Below are positions 34,441-43,038 of a stretch of 64,000 nucleotides of DNA, in pieces. The DNA is from Tetrastigma voinierianum (lineage: Eukaryota > Streptophyta > Magnoliopsida > Vitales > Vitaceae): assembly GCA_016808115.1 (NCBI GenBank), contig JAEQBH010006399.1, positions 62,001-126,000 on the forward strand. The letters are read 5' to 3'. Under the pieces are notes generated by a model. That model saw nothing but the letters and a program-made list of their open reading frames with translations. It had not been told where the DNA came from and did no database searches. The number at the start of each line of letters is the position of its first letter. Position 1 is the stretch's first letter. Made by a program: the position numbers and the translations under genes.

Positions 34441-34689
34441 AGTGTTTCTTAAACTTTTCCCTTTTCTGGGTGACATATTTTGATTTTATTGTTTATTTTC
34501 AGTTATATTGGTTTGAAATTATGTCGTAAACGGTTGTTCTTCTTTGTTGTTTACTTCGGGCTTCATGACAGTAGTGCGAGGAGAATCCAGATTAATGCGA
34601 GGGTATTACAAGTCAAGTGTCCCAATTACAAGAGGGGAGGATCACATTAACCAGGGCTACTTAAAGTGAAATTTTTAGAAGCCTTCTCT

Positions 34690-34990
34690 GTAACGTCGCG
34701 ACGCCAATTTTATCCTTCTTTGGAACGTCGCGACGTGGATTTTTAACGTCGCGACGTTGATTTTAAGTGTCTGTAGCGTCGCGTGGTTTCCAGCGTCGCG
34801 GCGTGAAGATTTCGAACGCCGCGACGTGAGTAATCAACGCTCGCGACGCGCGGAATTTTAGGAGCCTCCTCCGAACGCCGCGTGGACGCAGCATCCCACC
34901 GTAACGTCAGCGACGTTGCTCAACGCCGCTGACGCTGTTTAGTTCCACTTCTCCGTAACGCCGCGACGCTGTCTAACGCCGACGCTGTCT
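34690..34990 (+). repeat. Internal CG-palindrome array of A upstream of the third ORF
   Basis: More than ten units of AACGTCGCGACGTGGATTTT / AGCGTCGCGGCGTGAAGATT / AACGCCGCGACGTGAGTAAT occur in 300 bp. Position and polarity match the internal arrays of B and C. Confidence 0.88.
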
Positions 34991-34991
34991 C

Positions 34992-35000
34992 GCTTTAAGG
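34992..35000 (+). promoter_or_regulatory. Candidate internal TATA-like box of A
   Basis: GCTTTAAGG is the positional equivalent of CATTTAAAG in B (28602-28610) and follows the array directly. It is degraded, so support comes mainly from position. Confidence 0.35.
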
Positions 35001-35503
35001 TCAAGAATAGTTCGCTTTGTTTCTTCACCGTGACACTCACCGTCAACCCTAGCACTCCATCCGCCCCTTCCATCCTAGCCGAGCTCTTCTCACACGAGGA
35101 TCCTCTACATTGCCCTCCGATCGCCTCTCGGTGGCACTCATAGTCACCCCTTTCACACACCGGTTCCGACACCGGTCTTTTTTGTCACCGCGCGGGGCAT
35201 TCCCACCACACTCGCATCGGTTCGGGCCCTAAAGGTCGTATTCTGTGATTACCATTGCATTCACGCTTGGTCTGTGGTCTTTAGTCTGCTAAAGTATTAG
35301 TAGGTTTATTTTAGGGTTTTGAGTCACCTTTTAGGTCGTTTCGTGACACTTAGTAGTTTAGTGCACACTAGGGTAAGCCGTTTGTGGTTCAGGTCACAGA
35401 CCAATTTGTGCTCACCACGTGAATTTTAGGGTCTAATGTCCGTAAAAGTGCGTAAATCGTTTACCAAGCGAGCCTGGCCCACGAGGACCAATTCCCACTT
35501 ACG

Positions 35504-36245
35504 ATGTCACGGTTTGTGAATGAGGGTGCCGCCTACCTGGCTCGCACCATCCGCAAGAACCGCCGCTCATAAAGCACAGTGCGCTCTCACCCACCTCGAT
35601 GACTTTTTCCGCAAGACCATCATGGCTAAGGGATGGCGGCTAGGCTAACCACCTCATCCAAAGCAACATGAGTGTGGTGAGAGAGTTCCCACGCCAATCT
35701 CGCATCCCACGTCCCGAAGAAAGTCCCCAAAGTGCGATAGTCAACTCTGCAGTGGAGTCGATCAATAGTTATTACGCCTAGGAGCATGTCCCTTCTCGGC
35801 GGTTATCTGACGGCCTCCATGAGCACTCGACTACCCCGAGGTTATAATGAGCATTGACCAATGGTCAAGTGAGTGGAAAACGCACGAGTGCGCCACGCAG
35901 CCCACTTCTAAGGCCAAGACGGCCTTCATACCTGTCCGGCATCACCATCACGTCGCCTTATTCCGACGACGAACGTGTGTGTGAAGTGACAAACGGCTGC
36001 CCCGCTTCAACTACGCCATTCATACAAAAGATATACCTTTGATGTTAAGGTGTTATGAGGATGCCATCCTCCATAACCGGACGCAAAATGAATTTGGGGC
36101 ACCCTTCCTTATCTTTGTCAGTAAAACAAGGCCTGGTGCCCTCGACGACAATGAGGCTTGGCTCCACCCTATGTGCTATATGTCCGTCAAGCGGATACAC
36201 CAAGTGTCCCGCGACCCGAGGGGGGTATATGATTCTCGGCCATGA
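35504..36245 (+). pseudogene. Element A third ORF (PF20167-like), broken
   Basis: The ATG at 35504 opens MSRFVNEGAAYLARTIRKNR, homologous to B's RFVNSMPADRFGIIAKAN. LTHLDDFFRKTIMAKGWRLG (35590-35645) and NMSVVREF-like follow after frame changes. INSYYA-EHVPSRRLSDGLH is at 35760-35825. The C-terminal block at 36039-36190 reads LRCYEDAILHNRTQNEFGAP and CYMSVKRIHQ. The ATG lies about 500 bp after the internal array. Function is unknown. Confidence 0.72.
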
Positions 36246-36610
36246 GCCCTGACGGTGACGAGCCGCACGACTATCGCCCTCAGATGGATCCCCTCAATCC
36301 CTGTGGAGACATCGCCAGTTTTCGCCCCCCACCTCCACCACCATCCCAAGAGCCTCTGATTCCCTCCAAATCTCATCCGATCCCGAGGACCCTGCTCTCC
36401 TCACCGAGCTCGATGCCTGGGATGAGGACCCACGAGCACCCAGTCCCTCAGCCACTGTGATGGAGGCCCTCCGCGGCCGATGAGCAGCAGATCGTGGCCG
36501 GGCCAACCAGCCACCCATTCTTCGCCACAGCAGAGCACCTTGCAGCCTGGGACGCCCAGCCTCATTTTCTTCCACCTCGCCTCCACCACCACCACCGCAG
36601 CTGATCACTG
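36246..36610 (+). pseudogene. Proline-rich tail of A third ORF
   Basis: GC-rich coding-like sequence (HDYRPQMDPLNPCGDIASFR, PPPPPPSQEPLIPSKSHPIP) is equivalent to B's tail at 29781-30290. Opposite-strand ORFs (36294-36695) are shadows. Confidence 0.4.
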
Positions 36611-37890
36611 TGGGGGTCCCCTTCCACCCTACTTTGTTTATCGCAAAGTGGGGACACCTGCATTTTGTTCGTGGGGTGATGATCACGATTCTCATGAAGT
36701 TATGTTTCTGTTTTGAGTATTTGTAGTGTTTTTGTTTTGTTCAGCATATTAGTTGTGTTTTTATTTAGTCTAGTCTCTGTTTTTAGTATTTCTGTTTGTT
36801 TTGTTTCATTCTTATATGTGGTAGTTGTGTATGTGTGCCATGTTGAAAGTCGAGTATCACTTTTGGACTGAATTCACTATTGACATGGAAGACTGGTGCA
36901 TACAATGTTTGATACTCGGTAATTAGGTTGAATAGGTGGGGAGGCTTAGTGAACCAATTCCTGGTATTCAAGAAACCATTTCTTAAGAACCCTATCACAC
37001 TCACACACTAACGACTCAGTATGCATAAAAAGCCGACATTCACTACTAAAGTTCGACAAACCTTGGGAGATTCGAACCATCTAAGTGATGGGACACCTAA
37101 TCAAAAGAGGATTGCCATCGAGCCCCAACAAAATAAAAAATAAAAAATAAATAAAAAAAGTGAAAAAGGAAAAATGTCAAAAATAGGTAGATGCATAAGA
37201 ATAAGCGGGATCATCCAATCGGAATCCCGGGCACAGTCTGAGGGGCTTTTCAAAGCCTAATGCCCTGAGCCGACTGGCCGGGAGTCATTGACTTCACTGC
37301 CCGCTACATGGGACGTAAGATGCATCATTCACGCAACCTAGGGCCTCGAATTGTCGAGTGTTCAAAGGTTTGAAGGGAATTCTAATGCCCGGTGCCCTTA
37401 ACCAACTCGGTGGGAGTCACCAATGGATCCCCCGCCACAGAACACTCATCTAAAACTTCTTGAACTAGGTATTCTTCAATTTTTGTTTAGGTACTTAGGA
37501 AAATTTTAGGTATGTTAGTATGGATAAAAAGTGGTGCGTTTCGTCTTTCTTCTCGCAGGGCTTCCAAATAGGCGAGTCCAGCTTCAAGCTCGGGGGGGTG
37601 TCGAAACTAGGTATGCTACCAGAGGTCATTCATCTGACGCACATAGGGTCCTTAGGAAAGGCTATTGAATACCATGGACGGAGGCTAGTCACTTCCACCT
37701 ATCTCAACCGAAGTTTTCCAAAAGCCAAACATCGTGATGCATCTCTGCGGAACTTCGAGCAAAAACAGCTAAAGAAGGTGAGCTCCATTCCAAAACTGAT
37801 CCCCTATTTCTCGCATGTGCAACACCGCCTTAGTGTTAGTTTCAGCATGTTCGTGTATCCCGTCTATCCATTCTGTCGGGACAAGCAAGA
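36611..37890 (+). other. 3' untranslated region of A
   Basis: About 1.28 kb, homologous to B's 30291-31570, including an A-rich run (37132-37165) and GAGGTCATTCATCTGACGCA (compare B GAGGTCATTCATTATAAGCA). The ORF at 37520-37909 runs into the LTR and is a chance frame. Confidence 0.7.
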
Positions 37891-37904
37891 AGTTGTTTGG
37901 GGGG
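37891..37904 (+). other. Polypurine tract of A
   Basis: AGTTGTTTGGGGGG lies directly before TGTGATGAGTGCC of the 3' LTR. Confidence 0.65.
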
Positions 37905-39143
37905 TGTGATGAGTGCCCGAAACACCCATAGTATACCCGCCGCTTTTCTTAGGTTTTTAGCGCGCTTTTATGGTTAAATATGTATTTTTCCATTGTTATC
38001 TCGAGTATGATCGAGTCGGTGAATGCAGGTGCAAATGATGTGAAAAGAGCACACCGTAGCTAAATTGGAGTAATGGAGGGCAATGTATAAAGTGGTCGCC
38101 ACGCTACCACGACGCTTCCAACGCCGCGCTACGCCCACGCCGACGGCCAACGCCGCGACGCTATCAACAATACGTGGTCAACAATCAAATCGCCGCGACA
38201 GCTCAGTCGCGACGCCTCAACGCCGCTGATGTTGCAACGCCACACGCCATCACCGATCTCGCACCTCATCATTTAAAGCACTAAGGGTTCAGAATCAGCA
38301 CTGGAAAGGCACGACGGCATAACGTGAAATTCCGCAGCAATAGTTGACACCGACTTCGGCATGCCCTTGATCCGTATTGCTTCGCATTTTTGGATACTAG
38401 AATGATGTTTTTGAGATTAAACATTTTTTTATATTTCTATTCAAGATAAGTTCTAGATCTCGTATCTAGGTGTGTTGAACCCTCGTCACATGACTATGGA
38501 TTAAAGTTCATTTTTATGTTATCTATTGGTTTATAAAATTGTTGCTTTTGCTTTATATATATAATTAAATTATATGATGATGTCCGCCAACATTAGTATA
38601 ACTATACTAAAAATCCGAGAGTCCGAGAGAGATGAGGATATCTAGAGATATGAGAGCAGCCTTCGCTGATTCTGGGAAATAGAGATATTCCGAGCCTGAA
38701 GGTGGCATTTGAGGTTAGAACATTCAAGCATTTCGTAATACTGAGTTGGGATAGAGATATACTCAACTCTATTCACGAGATAGGCAGATATACCTCGAGA
38801 GAGGATATCCCGTAATTAAGATCACCTTGCCATCAACAATATATAAATTTCATTGAATAATAACACCTTTAGAAATAATCCATTGAAAGTGACAAGGGGA
38901 GACATAACCCTAGTCTTCAATACCAGTAATTTATTAGAATCAATAGCTTAGTCGAATTTCACATTACTCAATTGCTTCTTTAAAAATACGTCTATTCAGA
39001 TATTATCTAAGAAGACAAACCTTGTAGTCAACACACCCGTCCTCGTGATCGATATCCGTACCATTGGTACATTATATTACTGTAAGTAACGCTGCATTTG
39101 GCGCACATAGGGCGAGTATTTTACACAATCGCGCTGGCTTGTC
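37905..39143 (+). repeat. Element A 3' LTR
   Basis: It starts TGTGATGAGTGCCCGAAACAC. Its palindrome array at about 38095-38250 is degraded, with CATTTAAAG at 38270-38278. It ends near GGCTTGTC, matching GGCTCGTCA of the 5' LTR. L resumes right after. Confidence 0.86.
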
Positions 39144-41560
39144 GTAATATGTAAATCGTAGGGGGCGTATAAGAGCACTTAGTGTCACATTGTAATATTT
39201 TGAGATGAAATTATAAAATGATAAATTATGGAACCCGGACTTGTGTATGAGAATAAGGGTACAATTGTCATTAAGCAAATGGGATATGTAAGGTATAATT
39301 AAAGTAGAGATGGGCCATAATAGAAATCTCAAAAGTTGATTTGCAATATTTAAATGCTTGAGGACTTGATGGCAATTAAAGGAAATATTAGAATATAAAA
39401 AATGGGAAAAACAAAAGCCAAACTCATTTTGGTCTCCAAAGGCTAAGGTTCACGTCACAGGAGAAGAGAAAAAGTTAAGAGGAAGTATTGGTGAATGGGA
39501 AGTTATATGAAGTGAATTGGTATCGTATGGCAAAGCAAATCTGGCAAATTCCTCGAGGGTGTACCGGGCACAGCACGGGCCGCACCCAAGACAGCCCCAC
39601 CAAAGGCCAACCAGATCGGGTATTGTGTCCAACCCGCACCGGCACAGTCCAAGGTGTGTACCGGTACAGGTGTGCCCAAAATGCCCAGATTGTGTAGTTA
39701 TTGTATATTTAAGCCTAAATTCATACACCGTTAGTATAGGAACCTTATTAAATGATTAAGAGAGGTTCAAATAAGATTAGAACTCGATGAAAAACGTAGC
39801 GTACCTCGCCGCCTCGACGATGTTCACGAAAGTATGACTAAGTCTAGAAAGTACGTTAAGTTTCACGCGATACTAGAGATTAATATTCGTCGCATTCGCT
39901 TGAGTGTAGGCTAAAGCAAAGGCGGGAAAAGTGTGGAATCGTGCTCTCAAGTTTAGCAAGCAAAGAAGTGAGTGTTCTAAACCTATTTTTCTCAAATACT
40001 AGTGTATTATTATTATAAACTGTTTTACACAAGTAAGCAAATGGTTTTGAATTATTAAACCATTTTTCAAGCAAGCAAGCAAGTAAGCAAATGGTTTTGA
40101 ATTATTAAACCATTTTTCAAGCAAGCAAGTAAATGGTTTTGATATTGTAAACCATTTTTCAAAGAGCAAGCAAGCAAAATAATATTTGTGAAAACAGGCC
40201 TAACTAAAATCCCTAGTTCTAAGCAAGCAAACCGGTCAGAGGTATTTCGTATGTGCACGGTGGTGTTAGGATCTCATACACGCATTTTAGTTTTGCCTGG
40301 TCGGCAAACTTAGGTCATACATCATGCATTTAAAGGAGACCGTGGCACGTACAGGAGTATATAAGGTTAAGAGCTCTAACCAAATTATGGTGATGGCGAC
40401 CCAGGTCAATTCCACCATATTTACCGGAAAAGGTGGAGTGAAGTGTGCCCAGGCCCTTCCACCTAGGTGATGCGGACCTAGGTCCTTCCACCGCACGGTC
40501 GATGCCCAGGCTCCCGTGTTCACTAGGGTACAACAAGCAAGTATAGGCCTCCACGGGTTTCACATGATTTATAACCATGATATACGCTGGCAACCAACTA
40601 TCGTGCACGGCCGCCTGTGCTTCCGTGAGAAGATTTAAAGCAAACGGTCGGAGCCCGCACTCGCTTATATTTTAAACGACGGCTGAGCCCCGTGTCCCGT
40701 AGTGATTTTAAAGCAAACCCGCTGGAGCCTGTGCTCCCGCTTTTATTTTTCAAAGCATGTAGTCGGGAGCCAAAGTTCTAATATTTATAAAAAAAGTTTT
40801 AGAAAGTTTTTAAAGCAAGAGATTTGAGAAATGTTTTATACATTTTAAAGCAAGAGGTTTATAAAAGTTTTATTAAACTTTAAAGCAAGCAAGCAAGAGA
40901 ATTGAGAAAAGTTTTATAAGCTTTTAAACAAAAGCAAAGCAAAGCAAGCAAGCAAGTATTAAAAGTTTTATAAACTTTTAAAAGCAAGCAAGTACATAAC
41001 GTTTTAGAAACAAGCAAGCAAGGCTTCTGGAAAATAATTGTAAAATAAAGTTTTACAGTTTTGAGATGTTTTCCGGAAAAGCAAAACATTTTATAAAGCA
41101 TAAACTCACTGAAATATAGCCTATTATTTTCATTTAAAACTATTTTCTCTGTACAGCACCGACAATGAGGAAGAGTAGGATTCTCCTGACATTGTACAAG
41201 TGCTGTTATTAAGAATATTATGTAAGGAAAAGACTTTGAATATGTATAATGGAACATATGTATGTACATAGTGTAGTTTTGTGAAAATGTAGAGAATATT
41301 GCTGGTTGCCATATTTGGAAATGTAAATTTGTATATACAGGATTTGGAATTGTTCTAAAGTACCATTATGTCTAAGGTTTTTCCACTGTTAAGATTTTAC
41401 CAAATCCTAAGTTGGAAAAAGAAAGAAAAAATTTTATACGAGGTTTAAGCAAGCAATACGACTTCGCTTCACAGGAGTTTCTAGTCGTTAAAGGTAACGG
41501 TTGGGGATTTCTGTGGAGTGACCGGCACACCCGCCGCTGGTAGGGGGTGGGGGTGTGTCA
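39144..41560. repeat. Remainder of solo LTR L, with GCAA-rich tandem repeats
   Basis: No coding capacity is supported. At about 40031-40168 a 40-50 bp unit with AAATGGTTTTGAATTATTAA and ACCATTTTTCAAGCAAGCAA occurs three times. AAGCAAGCAAGC strings continue to about 41010 and recur near 41450. At 40620-40770 a unit with TTTAAAGCAAACGGTCGGAG recurs two or three times. The LTR ends GTGGGGGTGTGTCA followed by TSD CTTCA (41561-41565). Confidence 0.75.
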
Positions 41561-41639
41561 CTTCAGCTACTCCTCCCCTCTTTTAGAAATTCTCAAGTTG
41601 ATTTCCCCAAAAAGTTGCGCCTTCTACTCTAGGAGCTTC

Positions 41640-41649
41640 AATTTATAGG
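41640..41649 (-). promoter_or_regulatory. Candidate TATA box in C 5' LTR
   Basis: Minus-strand CCTATAAATT lies about 80 bp downstream of the array and is followed by a CT/GA-rich leader. Function is inferred. Confidence 0.45.
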
Positions 41650-41726
41650 CCCTAATGATTGGGCCTTGAAAACGAGGCGGATAATGCGAACTTTGAAAAG
41701 CCCAAGGATTTTCGCTAGTTATACCT

Positions 41727-42255
41727 GATGTCGCGGCTCTTCTTTTGGTTTCGTGACTTTGCATTTTGCCTATCTATACAATGTCGCGACTCTACTATGA
41801 TGTCGTTGTTGGAGTCACGACTCTTGAATTATGTTTTCAATGTTGCAACGTCAAGCCTCGATGTCGCGACTGAAAAGCCGATGTCGCGAACTATGCTATG
41901 ATAACACCGCTGAGTCGCGACTGACCGCTTCGTTGATGTCGCGACTCTGATATGATGTCTCCAATGTCACCGCCTTGTTCTGATGTCGCGACTCTACTTT
42001 TAGTGTCATGGCTCTGAGTGTCGATGTCGTAACTCTGATATTATGTCGTGATATTTCTCAGCTAATGTTGCGAATGTCGCAACTTTGGTATGATGTCACA
42101 ACATTCTTAACCCGATGTTGCGACATTCTTCAGCTAATATCGCGACTTTGGTATGATGTCGCAACATTCTTCACCCAATGTCACGACATTTTTCACCCGA
42201 TGTCGCTACTTTGATATGATGTCGTGACATTCTTTAGCTAATGTCACGACTCTGG
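41727..42255 (-). repeat. GTCGCGAC palindrome array in the C LTR U3
   Basis: More than twenty imperfect copies of GATGTCGCGACTCT, GATGTCGTGACATT and GATGTTGCGACATT lie in about 530 bp. This is the same family of motif as the internal array of C (2735-2851 plus 8241-8480). Confidence 0.93.
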
Positions 42256-42431
42256 ACTTTTCACCACTTTTTGATTCTTTTCTTGCTGTTTTATTTGTTT
42301 TTCATTATATTCCAACAAAAACACTAAATTTGGTGAAGTATCCATAATTTGCATTTAAAACAAGTATTCTACATCAAAAATCATGAAAAAATGGATGAAA
42401 ATTAACCATAAAATTCCTGCTTATCACCACA

Positions 42432-42945
42432 CAAACCAAGGCTATGGTTGACCAACTCAAAGCTATGGCTGAACAAACCAAAGCCATGGCTGAGCAAGCC
42501 AAGGTCGTTATAGGGGAACATGCCAAAATAACAACTGAGCAGGTCAAGACCGTTGTGGAAGGACTAAAACAACAATCTTAGATGCAAGTGAAGATCTTAG
42601 AGGTGATCTCATGAGTTGTTTAAAAATAAAGACAAGAAGTTGCTTATGGATCTAAAAGGCAACTATCTGATGAGCTCGGGGGTCAACACCCTAGGAATTT
42701 TCATGAAGTGTTTGAATCTCACCGCTTACTTGCATAGGCTAAAAATTGCTATCTTCCTCCCCATAGGAGAGAGGATGGAACTTCGATGAATGTCAATGGT
42801 GAACGTTCTAATCTCATTAGAACAATGGTTCCTCAAATGTTATTTTCTAACACCAACTCAATTACACAACCTGGAACCTACAATAAACCACTTCTTTTTA
42901 CTGGAGGCATGGGAGCACTATTCAACCACCCTTATGGGTAGGTAC
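42432..42945 (+). pseudogene. Element D gag, N-terminal part, broken
   Basis: It starts inside gag immediately after C. It reads TKAMVDQLKAMAEQTKAMAE, then QAKVVIGEHAKITTEQVKTV and VEGLKQQ, a repeated-heptad, coiled-coil-like segment. LIRTMVPQMLFSNTNSITQP and GTYNKPLLFTGGMGALFNHP follow at about 42820-42935, where E interrupts. A 5' part must exist beyond the left edge of the window. Confidence 0.78.
42941..42945 (+). repeat. Left GGTAC flanking element E
   Basis: GGTAC immediately precedes the left boundary of E and is repeated at 45310-45314, just after E's LTR end CTCATCA. It fits a 5-bp TSD. Confidence 0.65.
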
Positions 42946-43020
42946 TGTTCACCTCTTTCTGTGATGGACCAAAATACCTATACAAATTTAAAGCGTTATT
43001 ACCCAAGGACTATTATCTAA

Positions 43021-43038
43021 TCCCCAGCAATAATTCCA
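43021..43038 (-). other. Primer binding site of E (tRNA-Asp-like)
   Basis: Minus-strand TGGAATTATTGCTGGGGA abuts the LTR end CA exactly. It resembles the tRNA-Asp PBS TGGCGCCGTTGCCGGGGA. Confidence 0.75.

Larger units (their letters stand above)
16243..39143 (+). mobile_element. Element A: Athila-type Gypsy retrotransposon, plus strand, split by element B
   Basis: The order is 5' LTR (16243-17499), PBS, gag, protease, RT, [B insertion], RNase H, integrase, palindrome array, third ORF, long 3' UTR, PPT and 3' LTR (37905-39143). The LTR pair shares long identical AT-rich blocks. Removing B joins the RT/RNase H frame (AIGA | VLGQR). I could not define a clean TSD in L; the flanks TGTACGG and GTAATAT are at best a weak match. 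Length without B is about 11.5 kb. Confidence 0.88.
16216..41560. mobile_element. L: solo LTR, probably chromovirus type, split by element A
   Basis: The left stub is TGTAACGCCCGTCGAGAGGTG... (16216 to about 16242) and the LTR resumes at about 39144, ending GGGTGGGGGTGTGTCA at 41560. Without A it is about 2.44 kb. TG...CA ends plus an exact CTTCA TSD and no internal domain make it a solo LTR, that is, the product of LTR-LTR recombination. The TGTAAC(R)CCC start and the GGGTGTG(A)CA end resemble chromovirus (Tekay/Del-like) LTRs; that assignment is from memory. L sits in the 5' LTR of C. Confidence 0.78.
1..42426 (-). mobile_element. Element C: Athila-type Ty3/Gypsy retrotransposon, minus strand, 3' end outside window, heavily interrupted
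   Basis: Read on the minus strand the order is 5' LTR (42426 to 41566, then 16215 to 14851), PBS, gag, protease, RT, RNase H, integrase, palindrome array plus TATA box, and a third ORF ending near 790. The 3' LTR was not found and must lie left of base 1. The LTR starts TGATAAGCAGG on the minus strand and ends in CA. The bases just outside are CCACA (42427-42431), a candidate TSD whose partner is off-window. C interrupts the gag of element D. Inserts inside C are H1 (2852-8240) and the solo LTR L with its contents (16216-41560). The gag-pol order, the tRNA-Asp-like PBS and an extra ORF in the env position fit the Athila lineage; lineage is inferred from protein similarity recalled from memory. 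Confidence 0.85.
41566..42426 (-). repeat. Element C 5' LTR, outer part (U3)
   Basis: On the minus strand the LTR starts TGATAAGCAGGAATTTTATG at 42426. It contains the palindrome array 42255-41730 and then a TATA-like CCTATAAATT (about 41649-41640). It joins the inner LTR part at 16215 once L is removed. Confidence 0.87.

Noticed and set aside
36294..36695. 133-residue minus-strand ORF rich in Gly and Arg
   Set aside because: Antisense to the proline-rich tail of A's third ORF; no recognisable domain.
37520..37909. 129-residue plus-strand ORF near the end of A
   Set aside because: It crosses the PPT into the LTR start, and the homologous region of B (31150-31583) is not open; a chance frame in the 3' UTR.
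41727..42255. CRISPR-like array (short palindromic repeats with spacers)
   Set aside because: Spacers are short, irregular and similar to one another, the repeats are imperfect, and the array lies in a plant LTR promoter with no cas genes.
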